NCBI GenBank assembly: GCA_964442435.1
Contig: CAYTZG010000004.1
Span: forward strand, 60,068 to 124,067
DNA: 64,000 bases
From: CAMXAS01 sp964442435
Lineage (GTDB): Bacteria; Bacteroidota; Bacteroidia; Bacteroidales; P3
Direction: 5' to 3'
Below the pieces are notes generated by a model. That model did no database searches. It was not told the DNA's origin and worked only from the letters and a program-made list of their open reading frames with translations. Below, in pieces: positions 16,151-23,880 of the stretch. How positions within the stretch are numbered: the first letter of the stretch is position 1; each line of letters starts with the position of its first letter. The translations under genes and the position numbers were made by a program.

Positions 16151-17214
16151 GCATCGCTTTTCCCTACCGTATCATCGGCATGATGTCCGGCAGTTCGTTA
16201 GACGGCCTGGACTTGGTTTCCGTTGTTTTCGAAACGGCCGACGGCCTGAAATTCCATATCGAGGCCGCCGAAAGCCAACCTTATCCCGACCTTTGGCGCG
16301 AACGTCTGGCGGGCGCACACCGGCTTTCCGGACTGGAACTAAGCTTGTTGGATGTGGAATATGGCCGTTTTGTCGGCGAGAGTATCCGCGATTTCATACA
16401 GAAGCACGGCTTGACGGCACAGGCCGTGGCCATGCACGGACATACGGTCTTTCACGAACCGCACAAAGGGCTGACGCTGCAAATCGGCAGCGGGGCGGCC
16501 GTGGCGGCGGCCTGCGGCTTGCCCGTGGTCTGCAAGTTCCGCGACAAGGACGTGGCTTTGGGCGGCGAGGGCGCGCCCTTGGTGCCGATCGGCGACCGAC
16601 TGCTGTTCGGCCAATATACCTATTGCCTCAACTTAGGCGGCATCGCCAATATCTCGTATGAAGAAAACGGCCGCCGCATCGCGTTCGACATCACGACCTG
16701 CAACATGGTGCTGAACCCTTTGGCGCAACGCATCGGCCTGCCGTTCGACCGCAACGGCGAACAGGCCGCCGCCGGACACAACATCGCCGCGCTGCGCACG
16801 GCCCTCGACGCCCTGGACTTCTACCGGCAAGCGCCGCCTAAATCGCTGGGCAGGGAGTGGTTCGAACGCGTTCAGCAACCGCTCTACCTTAATTATATAG
16901 AACAAGGCTATACCGAAGCCGACCTGCTCCGCACGTTTGTGGAACATATCGCGGCGCAAATCGGACACGTCTGCCGACAGCAAGGCCGTATGCTCATCAC
17001 GGGCGGCGGCGCGTTCAACCGCTTTCTCGTGGAACGCATCCGCGCGGCCTGCCCGCAACTCGTCTGCGATGCCGACCAGCCGCAACTCATCGATTATAAG
17101 GAAGCGTTGATTTTCGCGTTCCTCGGCCTACTCCGCCTGCAAAACCGGGTCAACTGCCTGCACAGCGTCACCGGCGCCGTCGCCGACAACATCGGCGGGT
17201 GCGTTTTCGCGTAA
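16147..17214 (+). CDS. anmK: Anhydro-N-acetylmuramic acid kinase
   Basis: 355 residues. AnmK phosphorylates and opens 1,6-anhydro-MurNAc from recycled peptidoglycan to give MurNAc-6-phosphate. Landmarks are GMMSGSSLDGLDL (residues ~11-23), AMHGHTVFHEP, the catalytic Asp in GDRLLFGQY, LNLGGIANIS and ITGGGAFNRFL. The C-terminus NCLHSVTGAVADNIGG looks like the normal family end. Its last 87 bases also encode the C-terminus of the opposite-strand NagZ/beta-lactamase fusion. It is coupled to tsaB by a 4-base overlap. Confidence 0.95.
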   Translation: MSIAFPYRIIGMMSGSSLDGLDLVSVVFETADGLKFHIEAAESQPYPDLWRERLAGAHRLSGLELSLLDVEYGRFVGESIRDFIQKHGLTAQAVAMHGHTVFHEPHKGLTLQIGSGAAVAAACGLPVVCKFRDKDVALGGEGAPLVPIGDRLLFGQYTYCLNLGGIANISYEENGRRIAFDITTCNMVLNPLAQRIGLPFDRNGEQAAAGHNIAALRTALDALDFYRQAPPKSLGREWFERVQQPLYLNYIEQGYTEADLLRTFVEHIAAQIGHVCRQQGRMLITGGGAFNRFLVERIRAACPQLVCDADQPQLIDYKEALIFAFLGLLRLQNRVNCLHSVTGAVADNIGGCVFA

Positions 17215-20187
17215 CCACAACTGATAGATATAATCCTGAATGTCCGTCCGTATGCTCAACCTCAGCAACAGATTGGGCGTAGGATAAGGATGCACGCGGT
17301 TGGACAGGAACACATAAACGATTTCCTTTTCCGGATCGACCCAAAAATAGGTGCCCGTAAAGCCGCTGTGCCCGAAACTCGCCGCCGAAGCCGACAACGC
17401 GCAGGGTGAAGGCGCGTCCGCCTCCAAAGGCCGCTTGTCGAAGCCGCCGCCGCGCCGGTTCTTGGCCGAAGAAAAATCCGAACTGCTGAACAACGCCACC
17501 GTCGCGCTGTCGATATAACGGTGCCCGCCATATTGGCCGTTCCACAATAGCATCTGCGCCATAACGGCCACATCGTGCGCCGTACCGAACAGCCCGGCCG
17601 AGCCGCCCGCCCCGCCGAACAAGGCCACCATCGGGTCGTGCACATAGCCGCGAATCGTGCGGTGCCGCCAGGCCGTATCGTTCTCGGTCGGCACCAGACG
17701 CGCCAGCGGGAACTTATCCAAAGGCCGGTAGGTCAAACGCCGCAAGCCCAAACTATCGTAGAAATGCCGTTGCACATAGTCTTCCAAGTCTTCGTCCGTC
17801 ATAAAGCGGAAAGCCTCGTAAAGATATTGGAAGCCCAAATCACTGTATTGGTAGGTCGGACGCCCCAACGGCATCCCGTCCATCTCCTCGCGCAGTTCGC
17901 GCCGTGCGCGCCGGTGCAGGTAGAGGCTGTCGGCCACGGGCCATATATAGTCCTCGTCCCGCGTCCCGCTCAGGTAGTCCCGCTTCGGATAGCTGTCGGG
18001 CTGTGACGTCAGCAGGCTGGGCTTCAAGCCCGACTCATGCGCCAACAGCCGCCGGAACGTGATGTTACGCTTGTCGGTCCGCAATAGGCGCGGCACGGCG
18101 CGCGAAACGGCCTGATCCAAGCGATAGACGCCCCGGTCGTAGAGTTGCATATAGGCCACCGTCGTGGCCAGCACTTTGGTCAGCGACGCGAGGTCGTAGA
18201 GGTCGTCGTCGCCCACCCGCTGTTTTTCCTCATAGGTGAAATGCCCGAAATTCTTGTCGTAAATCACCTTGCCCTTATAGGCCACCAACACTTGGCAGCC
18301 CGGATAGGCCGCCGTGTCGATGCCGTGGCGCACCAACGAATCGATGACGATGAAATCCGCACTGTTGAAGCCGAGTTGTTCCGGCAAGCCGTAGGACAGC
18401 GACGTGACCTCGGTGGTGAGCCCCGTTCCCAACGGATAGCACGCGCCCACCCGCACCGGCAGACGGCCCTGCGCCGCGATGCCGCCGAAGAGCAGTTGCG
18501 CCATGGCGGTACGCGCGGCCGGCACATCCTCATAGCCGCAGACCACCGCCGAAAACGTCAGCGTGTCGAACAGCGCCAACGCATAGGGCGGCGCAAACGA
18601 AGCCAGCACCGTTTCGCCCGGCAGATCCTGCAACAACCGCAGGAGTTGCAACGTGGCGTCCGTAATGCCGTAGCGGCGGTTCAGATAAGGGCTCGTCCCG
18701 CCCAAGTCGATAAGGGCCAAATCATAGCGGCGCCATTGTTCCAACCAGTCCCGCAGGCTATCGACCGGCGTCTGTCTGTCTATGTAGTAGTGGTCGAAAC
18801 CGGCATAGCGTTCCAACATACGGCCGAAACCGTCCGACGACAATGCGCCGGTGGCCTGACGCGCCTCCGCCCCGCCCGCATAATCGCCGATATGGATACA
18901 AAGCTTGGCCGGGTAGCGGACGGCTTGCAACGGCAACAGGCCGCCGGAATCCGCCACCACCGTCAGGGCCCTGGCATAGAGTTCGTTCTGCAAGGCCTTT
19001 ATCCGCGGGTTGTTCAACGCCTGCAACAAGACCGCCGAGTCACCGTAGGCCATGGGACGGAAGTCATCCGTATCGCCACCCCGTAAGGTAAACGCGCCCA
19101 ACGTCTCCGCCTTGAGCGCAAGGATACGGCGCACCGCCGAGTCAATCGTCGCCACCGGAACGCGCCCGTTGCGCACCGCCCGCGACAGGGCCTTGATGGC
19201 GGCTTCCGGCGCGGCCGGCAACAGCAACACGTCTTCGCCCGCTTCCACGGCCCGCACCTCCACTTCGCCGCTGCCCCATTTCACGCCATCGGCCACGCCT
19301 TTCATCTCCAGGCCGTCGGTCACGGTCAGCCCGCGGAAGCCCATACGGCGGCGCAGATAGTCTTTAAGCCATATCTTGGAGAGGGAGGCCGGCCCTTTGG
19401 CATCGATGGCCGGCACGCGCAGGTGCCCCACCATGACCGCCTCGGCGCCGTCCGCCATCAGGGCGCGGAACGGCAACAAATCCACACTGTCGATATAGGC
19501 CGCATCGTGCTTGATTTCCGGCAACGTATAATGGGAGTCCTTTTCGGTATCGCCGTGGCCGGGAAAATGTTTGAGTGACCCGACGACGCCTTGCGACCGC
19601 ATCCCGCGCGCATAGGCCGCACCGTGGCCGGCCACCCAGCGCGGGTCTTCGCCGAAGGAACGCATATTGATGACGGGGTTGCGCGGATTGGAATTGACGT
19701 CCAGCACCGGGATGAAGTTCCACGAAATGCCCAGCTCCCGACATTGCCAGCCGATGGCTTCCCCCATGCGGCCAATCCAAGCCGTATCCTGTATCGCGCC
19801 CAACGTCTGCTGCATCGGGAACGCCGCCACATCGGTCAGCCGCATGGCCGGCCCCCACTCGCCGTCTATGCTGATCCAAAGCGGGATTTTGGCGATGGCC
19901 TGATAGGCGCGGACGGCGCGATATACATCCCAGGCGTTGCCCTTGAAGAAACAGAGCCCGCCGTAACCGTAACGGCCTATCTTGACCTGCATATCCTGCA
20001 CCGTGGCGGGGTCGTAGCCACTGCCGCAACGCACCACCATCATCTGGGCGATTTTCTCCTCCAACGTCATCTGCGCCAACAGACTGTCGGCATTGAAAAG
20101 CGGCTGCGGCGCGGCCTGTCCGACGGCCATGCCCAGCACCCATACCAAACCTGCCCAAACGCCTTTCCGCTTCAACCGCGACTTCAT
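17128..20187 (-). CDS. Glycoside hydrolase family 3 (NagZ-like) fused to a serine beta-lactamase-like domain
   Basis: 1019 residues from the ATG at 20187, which begins a signal peptide (MKSRLKRKG, hydrophobic to about residue 26) and has AGGAGG six bases upstream; ATG at 20202 is also in frame. Residues ~30-370 are GH3 with the NagZ motif KHFPGHGDTEKDSH near residue 205 (Asp/His catalytic loop), and a C-terminal GH3 subdomain follows. Residues ~625-990 are beta-lactamase/transpeptidase-like: SLTK (SxxK) near 667, YSD near 779 and HSG near 939. It is probably a periplasmic or surface muropeptide hexosaminidase with an esterase or peptidase-like second domain. The last ~26 residues overlap anmK. 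Confidence 0.9.
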   Translation of the reverse strand: MKSRLKRKGVWAGLVWVLGMAVGQAAPQPLFNADSLLAQMTLEEKIAQMMVVRCGSGYDPATVQDMQVKIGRYGYGGLCFFKGNAWDVYRAVRAYQAIAKIPLWISIDGEWGPAMRLTDVAAFPMQQTLGAIQDTAWIGRMGEAIGWQCRELGISWNFIPVLDVNSNPRNPVINMRSFGEDPRWVAGHGAAYARGMRSQGVVGSLKHFPGHGDTEKDSHYTLPEIKHDAAYIDSVDLLPFRALMADGAEAVMVGHLRVPAIDAKGPASLSKIWLKDYLRRRMGFRGLTVTDGLEMKGVADGVKWGSGEVEVRAVEAGEDVLLLPAAPEAAIKALSRAVRNGRVPVATIDSAVRRILALKAETLGAFTLRGGDTDDFRPMAYGDSAVLLQALNNPRIKALQNELYARALTVVADSGGLLPLQAVRYPAKLCIHIGDYAGGAEARQATGALSSDGFGRMLERYAGFDHYYIDRQTPVDSLRDWLEQWRRYDLALIDLGGTSPYLNRRYGITDATLQLLRLLQDLPGETVLASFAPPYALALFDTLTFSAVVCGYEDVPAARTAMAQLLFGGIAAQGRLPVRVGACYPLGTGLTTEVTSLSYGLPEQLGFNSADFIVIDSLVRHGIDTAAYPGCQVLVAYKGKVIYDKNFGHFTYEEKQRVGDDDLYDLASLTKVLATTVAYMQLYDRGVYRLDQAVSRAVPRLLRTDKRNITFRRLLAHESGLKPSLLTSQPDSYPKRDYLSGTRDEDYIWPVADSLYLHRRARRELREEMDGMPLGRPTYQYSDLGFQYLYEAFRFMTDEDLEDYVQRHFYDSLGLRRLTYRPLDKFPLARLVPTENDTAWRHRTIRGYVHDPMVALFGGAGGSAGLFGTAHDVAVMAQMLLWNGQYGGHRYIDSATVALFSSSDFSSAKNRRGGGFDKRPLEADAPSPCALSASAASFGHSGFTGTYFWVDPEKEIVYVFLSNRVHPYPTPNLLLRLSIRTDIQDYIYQLWLRENAPADVVGDGAGDAVQAVDPVLQAE

Positions 20188-20192
20188 CCTTA

Positions 20193-20198
20193 ACCTCC
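20193..20198 (-). promoter_or_regulatory. Shine-Dalgarno-like AGGAGG deciding a start
   Basis: On the minus strand ATG-AGGAGG-TTAAGG-ATG occurs at 20202-20185. A perfect AGGAGG sits six bases before the second ATG (20187), which also begins the better signal peptide. Bacteroidota rarely depend on such sites, so the match could be coincidence. Confidence 0.45.
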
Positions 20199-20220
20199 TC
20201 ATATCTCTTTTTGCCCGCTT

Positions 20221-20919
20221 TTAGAATCCCAATACATCGGCCATGCCGTACCAACCGCTGCGGCCATGGAGCCACTCGGCCGCCACGACGGCGCCCAACG
20301 CGAATCCCGCCCGAGACTTGGCCTCATGCCGTATCTCGATGCCATCCTGCGCCGACTCGAAAACCAAATCGTGAATGCCGACCACCTCGCCGCGCCGCTC
20401 GGAGGCGATGGATACGACCGGATAGCCGCCCGCCTCAAGGGCCGCGTTCATGCTCACGGCCGTACCGCTGGGCGCGTCCAGCTTATGGATATGGTGGGTT
20501 TCGGTAATATGGCCGCCATACTGCGGCTGCTGACGGAACAACTCGCCCGCCCGCTTGACCAATTGCAGGAAGATGTTGACGCCGACACTGAAATTGGCGG
20601 CCGCGACCACCGCCCCACCCGACGCCGTGCAGAGCGCACGCAAGCGCGCTTCCTCGTGTTGCCAGGCCGTGGTGCCGACCACAACGGGCTTGGCCGCCGC
20701 GATACACCTTTCAATATGGGCGACCACCGCCGCCGGCACCGAAAACTCGATGGCCATGTCCGCCGTCCGCCAAGCCTCGGCCTGCGCGTCAAAATCCGCT
20801 TCCGAATCTATCCTGCAAACGATTTCATGCCCCCGCGCCAACGCCACTTTCTCGATTTCCCGCCCCATGCGGCCGTAGCCCAACAGGGCGATACGCAGGG
20901 GCCTCCCCGTATTTTCCAT
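20221..20919 (-). CDS. dapB: 4-hydroxy-tetrahydrodipicolinate reductase
   Basis: 232 residues, short as usual for Bacteroidota DapB. The Rossmann loop is LLGYGRMGREIEKVAL (residues ~12-27), VVGTTAW holds the substrate/NAD site and ITETHHIHKLDAPSGTAV is the DapB signature with the catalytic His pair and Lys. It makes tetrahydrodipicolinate for lysine and meso-diaminopimelate. It is 7 bases downstream of the gap-containing exported-protein gene and upstream of the fusion hydrolase. Confidence 0.95.
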   Translation of the reverse strand: MENTGRPLRIALLGYGRMGREIEKVALARGHEIVCRIDSEADFDAQAEAWRTADMAIEFSVPAAVVAHIERCIAAAKPVVVGTTAWQHEEARLRALCTASGGAVVAAANFSVGVNIFLQLVKRAGELFRQQPQYGGHITETHHIHKLDAPSGTAVSMNAALEAGGYPVVSIASERRGEVVGIHDLVFESAQDGIEIRHEAKSRAGFALGAVVAAEWLHGRSGWYGMADVLGF

Positions 20920-20926
20920 AAAAAGC

Positions 20927-21487
20927 CTAAAATTTCATACAAAGCCTGAACCCCATGTCCCAAGGTACCGCACCGCCCGCACCTTCGGGCGCGGGGGCGG
21001 CATAAGGTTCCAGACGCATGGCCAGATTGGGCGAGACGTTGAAATCGAACAGATGCGCATANNNNNNNNNNNNNNNNNNNNNNNNNNNNNNNNNNNNNNN
21101 NNNNNNNNNNNNNNNNNNNNNNNNNNNNNNNNNNNNNNNNNNNNNNNNNNNNNNNNNNNNNCGGAACGCGCCGCTGTTGCGCTCGGCAAACGTCATGGCC
21201 TTGCGCGCCTCTTTGGCCGTCAAGGTGTTCTTGGGCCGGGGCAACGTATCGGCGGCCGGTTTCGGCTTAGCCCCCGCCCAAGCGTAAACGTCTTCGTAAT
21301 ACCAATGGCCGACGCCATCGGATATGGGCGTCTCGCTCCGTTCGAAAGCCGTATGTTGCAAGGAAAGGCGGTCGCTGCCGTGCCAGGCTTCCTGCCAATC
21401 GACGGCATAACGGTCCTGCGCGCCCAAAGAGGCGCACGCCACCGTCCATACGAAGCCCGTCACCAACAACCGGAATCCGCTATGCAT
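20927..21487 (-). CDS. Exported protein of unknown function, interrupted by an assembly gap
   Basis: About 108 N-terminal residues and 44 C-terminal residues are visible on either side of 100 N. The start has a signal peptide (MHSGFRLLVTGFVWTVACA, then SLGAQD). The end, PWDMGFRLCMKF, with a terminal Phe after alternating residues, resembles the closing strand of a membrane barrel. In many Bacteroidota a DUF5683 gene follows parB; position alone makes that possible here, but the diagnostic part would be in the gap. The start overlaps the parB stop by 8 bases. Confidence 0.6.
   Translation of the reverse strand: MHSGFRLLVTGFVWTVACASLGAQDRYAVDWQEAWHGSDRLSLQHTAFERSETPISDGVGHWYYEDVYAWAGAKPKPAADTLPRPKNTLTAKEARKAMTFAERNSGAFXXXXXXXXXXXXXXXXXXXXXXXXXXXXXXXXXXYAHLFDFNVSPNLAMRLEPYAAPAPEGAGGAVPWDMGFRLCMKF
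21062..21161. other. Assembly gap (100 N)
   Basis: A run of exactly 100 N inside the exported-protein gene. The two flanking halves are in the same frame across 100 bases, so if they are one gene the real gap length leaves remainder 1 when divided by 3. Confidence 0.99.
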
Positions 21488-22433
21488 TGAGTCGGTTCAA
21501 TATCTGCCGCAGTTCCTTTTCGGAAGAAAAATGAATCTGCACGCTGCCTTTTCCACCCTTCTGCTTGCGCACTTCCACCGGCGTTTCCAACTTCTCGGCC
21601 AACTTACGGCTGTCTTCCACGCACCAATCCGGCAACACCGGCTTGGCCTCCGCCCCTGCCTTACGGGCGGGCTTCTCCTGACGCAGGCCCTGTTCCACAG
21701 CGCGTACCGAAAGGCCTTTTTCCTTGATGCGGCGCACCCAGTCCACCTGTTTCTTCGGGTTTTCCTCCGCCAACAGGGCGCGCGCGTGCCCCATGCTGAT
21801 TTCGTTGTTCTTCAACGCCAACTGCACTTCGGCCGGCAGTTTCAACAAGCGCATATAGTTCGTGACGGTACTGCGGTCTTTCCCGACCCGCTTGCTTACC
21901 TCGTCCTGACTGTATTGATAGGCGTCGGCCAAGGCTTGATATGACAGCGCGATGTCCATCGCGTTCAATTCCTCACGCTGGATGTTCTCCACCAACCCCA
22001 TCTCCAGCATCTCGTTTTCATTGGCCATGCGGATATATACAGGCACTTCGGTCAGTCCCGCCCGCTTGGAGGCGCGCAACCGCCGTTCGCCCGAAATCAA
22101 CTGGTAGCGTTTGCCGTGCTTGCGCACCGTCAGCGGCTGGATGATACCGTGTTCTTTGATGGAGTCTGACAATTCCTGCAAGGCCTGTTCGTCGAACTGC
22201 GTTCTGGGCTGTTGCGGATTGACGTCTATCAAATCTATGTCGATGGCCGCTATGGCGCCGATAACGCTCTGTTCGGCCTCCTCGTAGGCATGGCGCAGCG
22301 TCTGCCGGTCGTCTTTCTGCGGCAACACATGGCTGTCGGCCGTCATATCGGGCGCGTTGATACCGAAACCGCTGTCTCCCAACAGCGCGTCCAAACCGCG
22401 TCCCAACGCATTTCTCTTGTTCTTTCCGCTCAT
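21480..22433 (-). CDS. parB: Chromosome-partitioning protein ParB
   Basis: 317 residues. The N-terminal CTP-binding domain contains VNPQQPRTQFDE and the GERRLRASKRAGL box. It is followed by a helix-turn-helix for parS recognition (YQYSQDEVSKRVGKDRSTVT) and a basic linker. The C-terminal dimerisation part ends FSSEKELRQILNRLNA. ParB loads at parS and spreads as a CTP clamp. The ATG overlaps the parA stop by 4 bases. I found no canonical parS in this window. Confidence 0.96.
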   Translation of the reverse strand: MSGKNKRNALGRGLDALLGDSGFGINAPDMTADSHVLPQKDDRQTLRHAYEEAEQSVIGAIAAIDIDLIDVNPQQPRTQFDEQALQELSDSIKEHGIIQPLTVRKHGKRYQLISGERRLRASKRAGLTEVPVYIRMANENEMLEMGLVENIQREELNAMDIALSYQALADAYQYSQDEVSKRVGKDRSTVTNYMRLLKLPAEVQLALKNNEISMGHARALLAEENPKKQVDWVRRIKEKGLSVRAVEQGLRQEKPARKAGAEAKPVLPDWCVEDSRKLAEKLETPVEVRKQKGGKGSVQIHFSSEKELRQILNRLNA

Positions 22434-23248
22434 ATCTTATCTCCCTGTTTTTGCGCGGCCGCCGCTTCCGCCGCCGCTTGTTTCTCTTCTTCCTTCCGCA
22501 GGATTTCCTTGGCCAGGTTCAAATAGTTGACGGCCCCCGCGCTGTTGATGTCGTAAGCCAGAATGTTCTCACGGTGGCTGGGCGCCTCGGCCAGTTTCGT
22601 GTTATTGTGTATCAACGTCTCGAACACCAGCTGATGGAAATGCGAACGCACCTCCTCCACCACCTGCTTCGACAGGCGCGTGCGCGAATCGTACATCGTC
22701 AGCAACAGGCCTTCCAACTGCAGGCCCGGATTGAAACGGCTCTGGATGATGCGGATTGTATTGAGCAGTTTCGTCAAGCCTTCCAACGCATAGTACTGGC
22801 ACTGCACGGGTACGATGACCGAGTCGGAAGCCGTCAGCACGTTGGTCGTGATCAACCCCAAGGACGGCGAGCAGTCCACGACGATGAAATCGTAATCGTC
22901 GCGCACGGTTTCCAAACAACGCCGCAAAATCGTTTCCCGCTGCGGCAGGCCCACGAGTTCCAACTCCGCGCCCACCAAATCGATATGCGAGGGCAACAGA
23001 TACAGGTCTTTGGTCGGTGTTTTGAGAATCAACTTCTTAGGATCGGCCTGCTCGACCAAACAGTCGTAAACGCTTTCCCGTATCGAATCGGGATTGAAGC
23101 CGCAGCCCGACGTGGCGTTGGCCTGCGGGTCCGCGTCGATGAGCAACGTCTTCTTCTCCAAGGCCGCCAGAGCCGCGCTCAGATTGATGGCGGTCGTCGT
23201 CTTGCCCACGCCGCCTTTCTGGTTGGCGATGGCTATGATTTTTCCCAT
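22430..23248 (-). CDS. parA: Chromosome-partitioning ATPase ParA (Soj)
   Basis: 272 residues. It begins MGKIIAIANQKGGVGKTTTA, with the deviant Walker A motif KGGVGKTT, followed by LLIDADPQANATSG and VVDCSPSLGLIT. The C-terminus is a lysine/alanine-rich tail. ParA forms ATP-dependent dimers on the nucleoid that move ParB-parS complexes. It is the first gene of a parA-parB-exported protein-dapB run and lies 75 bases after DUF3276. Confidence 0.97.
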   Translation of the reverse strand: MGKIIAIANQKGGVGKTTTAINLSAALAALEKKTLLIDADPQANATSGCGFNPDSIRESVYDCLVEQADPKKLILKTPTKDLYLLPSHIDLVGAELELVGLPQRETILRRCLETVRDDYDFIVVDCSPSLGLITTNVLTASDSVIVPVQCQYYALEGLTKLLNTIRIIQSRFNPGLQLEGLLLTMYDSRTRLSKQVVEEVRSHFHQLVFETLIHNNTKLAEAPSHRENILAYDINSAGAVNYLNLAKEILRKEEEKQAAAEAAAAQKQGDKI

Positions 23249-23323
23249 GGTTTTCCTTTCTTCTTAAAACAACAAAAGCCGCCCCGTTGACAAAGGACAG
23301 CTCGTCTGGTTATACCGTAACGG

Positions 23324-23659
23324 CTAACCCAACGTTTCCGAAAAATCCGCATCGAAACCGAACGGATCCGCCGGGCGGTCGGCATCTTCCGTCCGTTCCG
23401 GGTATTCGCCCGTTTCCACGAACCGAATGGCCTGGTCCAAGCCCTTCCGGAAATTATCGAAATCCTCCCGGTACAGAAAGATCTTGTGCTTCTCGTAAAC
23501 GAAACGCCCCGTGCCTTCGTCGAAATGACGCTTGCTCTCCGTAACGGTGATATAGCGGTCGCCGCCCTTGGTCTCTTTCACGTCCATGAAATAAGTCCGC
23601 TTGCCGGCCCGAACCGCCTCACTGTAAACTTCCTCTTTTCCAGTTCCGAAATCTTCCAT
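23324..23659 (-). CDS. PUR-family nucleic-acid-binding protein (DUF3276)
   Basis: 111 residues. The sequence SEAVRAGKRTYFMDVKETKG followed by DRYITVTESKR and KHKIFLYREDF is the DUF3276/PUR-alpha-like fold found in Bacteroidota, Spirochaetes and relatives. Structural work on homologues shows single-stranded nucleic-acid binding; the physiological role is uncertain. The C-terminus is acidic (ADRPADPFGFDADFSETLG). A promoter -7 element lies 57 bases upstream, back-to-back with that of pdxS. Confidence 0.9.
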   Translation of the reverse strand: MEDFGTGKEEVYSEAVRAGKRTYFMDVKETKGGDRYITVTESKRHFDEGTGRFVYEKHKIFLYREDFDNFRKGLDQAIRFVETGEYPERTEDADRPADPFGFDADFSETLG

Positions 23660-23715
23660 TTCGCTTTGTTTTATTTAATTCTCCCCTCTTCGGTCGTTCC
23701 CGAAAAATTTGCAAG

Positions 23716-23723
23716 CAAAGGTA
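23716..23723 (-). promoter_or_regulatory. Promoter -7 element for DUF3276-parAB
   Basis: The minus strand reads TACCTTTG followed by C. It is only 24 bases from the oppositely directed -7 element of pdxS, so the two polymerase footprints must overlap. Confidence 0.6.
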
Positions 23724-23747
23724 GTAAAAAAAAACAAATTTTTAATG

Positions 23748-23755
23748 TATCTTTG
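23748..23755 (+). promoter_or_regulatory. Promoter -7 element for pdxST-nusB-yajC-coaE
   Basis: TATCTTTG followed by C matches the -7 consensus. Transcription should start near 23761-23762, just before a structured leader. No TTG is visible in the -33 region. Confidence 0.65.
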
Positions 23756-23764
23756 CACGTTTTT

Positions 23765-23832
23765 TGGCCAAAGCCTTCCGCCTGACGGCGCTACCGTCGG
23801 CCGGCACGGGGCAACCCGCCGAAGGCCAGCCA
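23765..23832 (+). ncRNA. Candidate structured leader RNA of pdxS (three-way junction)
   Basis: The transcript's first ~70 bases can fold into three helices. P1 pairs TGGC (23765-23768) with GCCA (23829-23832) and GCCTTC (23773-23778) with GAAGGC (23821-23826). P2 is CTGACGG/CCGTCGG (23782-23788 with 23794-23800, one G-U pair) with a 5-base loop. P3 is CGGG (23807-23810) with CCCG (23815-23818) closed by a GCAA tetraloop and extended by GG/CC across a CA bulge. An AT-rich 48-base stretch then leads to the ATG. I do not recognise a known riboswitch class. Confidence 0.45.
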
Positions 23833-23880
23833 TACCAAGTTGATAAATAACAGATTAAATAACCGTAATAAACTTTTAAC

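Noticed and set aside
20927..21487. Firm assignment of the gap-broken gene as DUF5683
   Set aside because: Only position after parB supports it; neither visible end shows a diagnostic motif.
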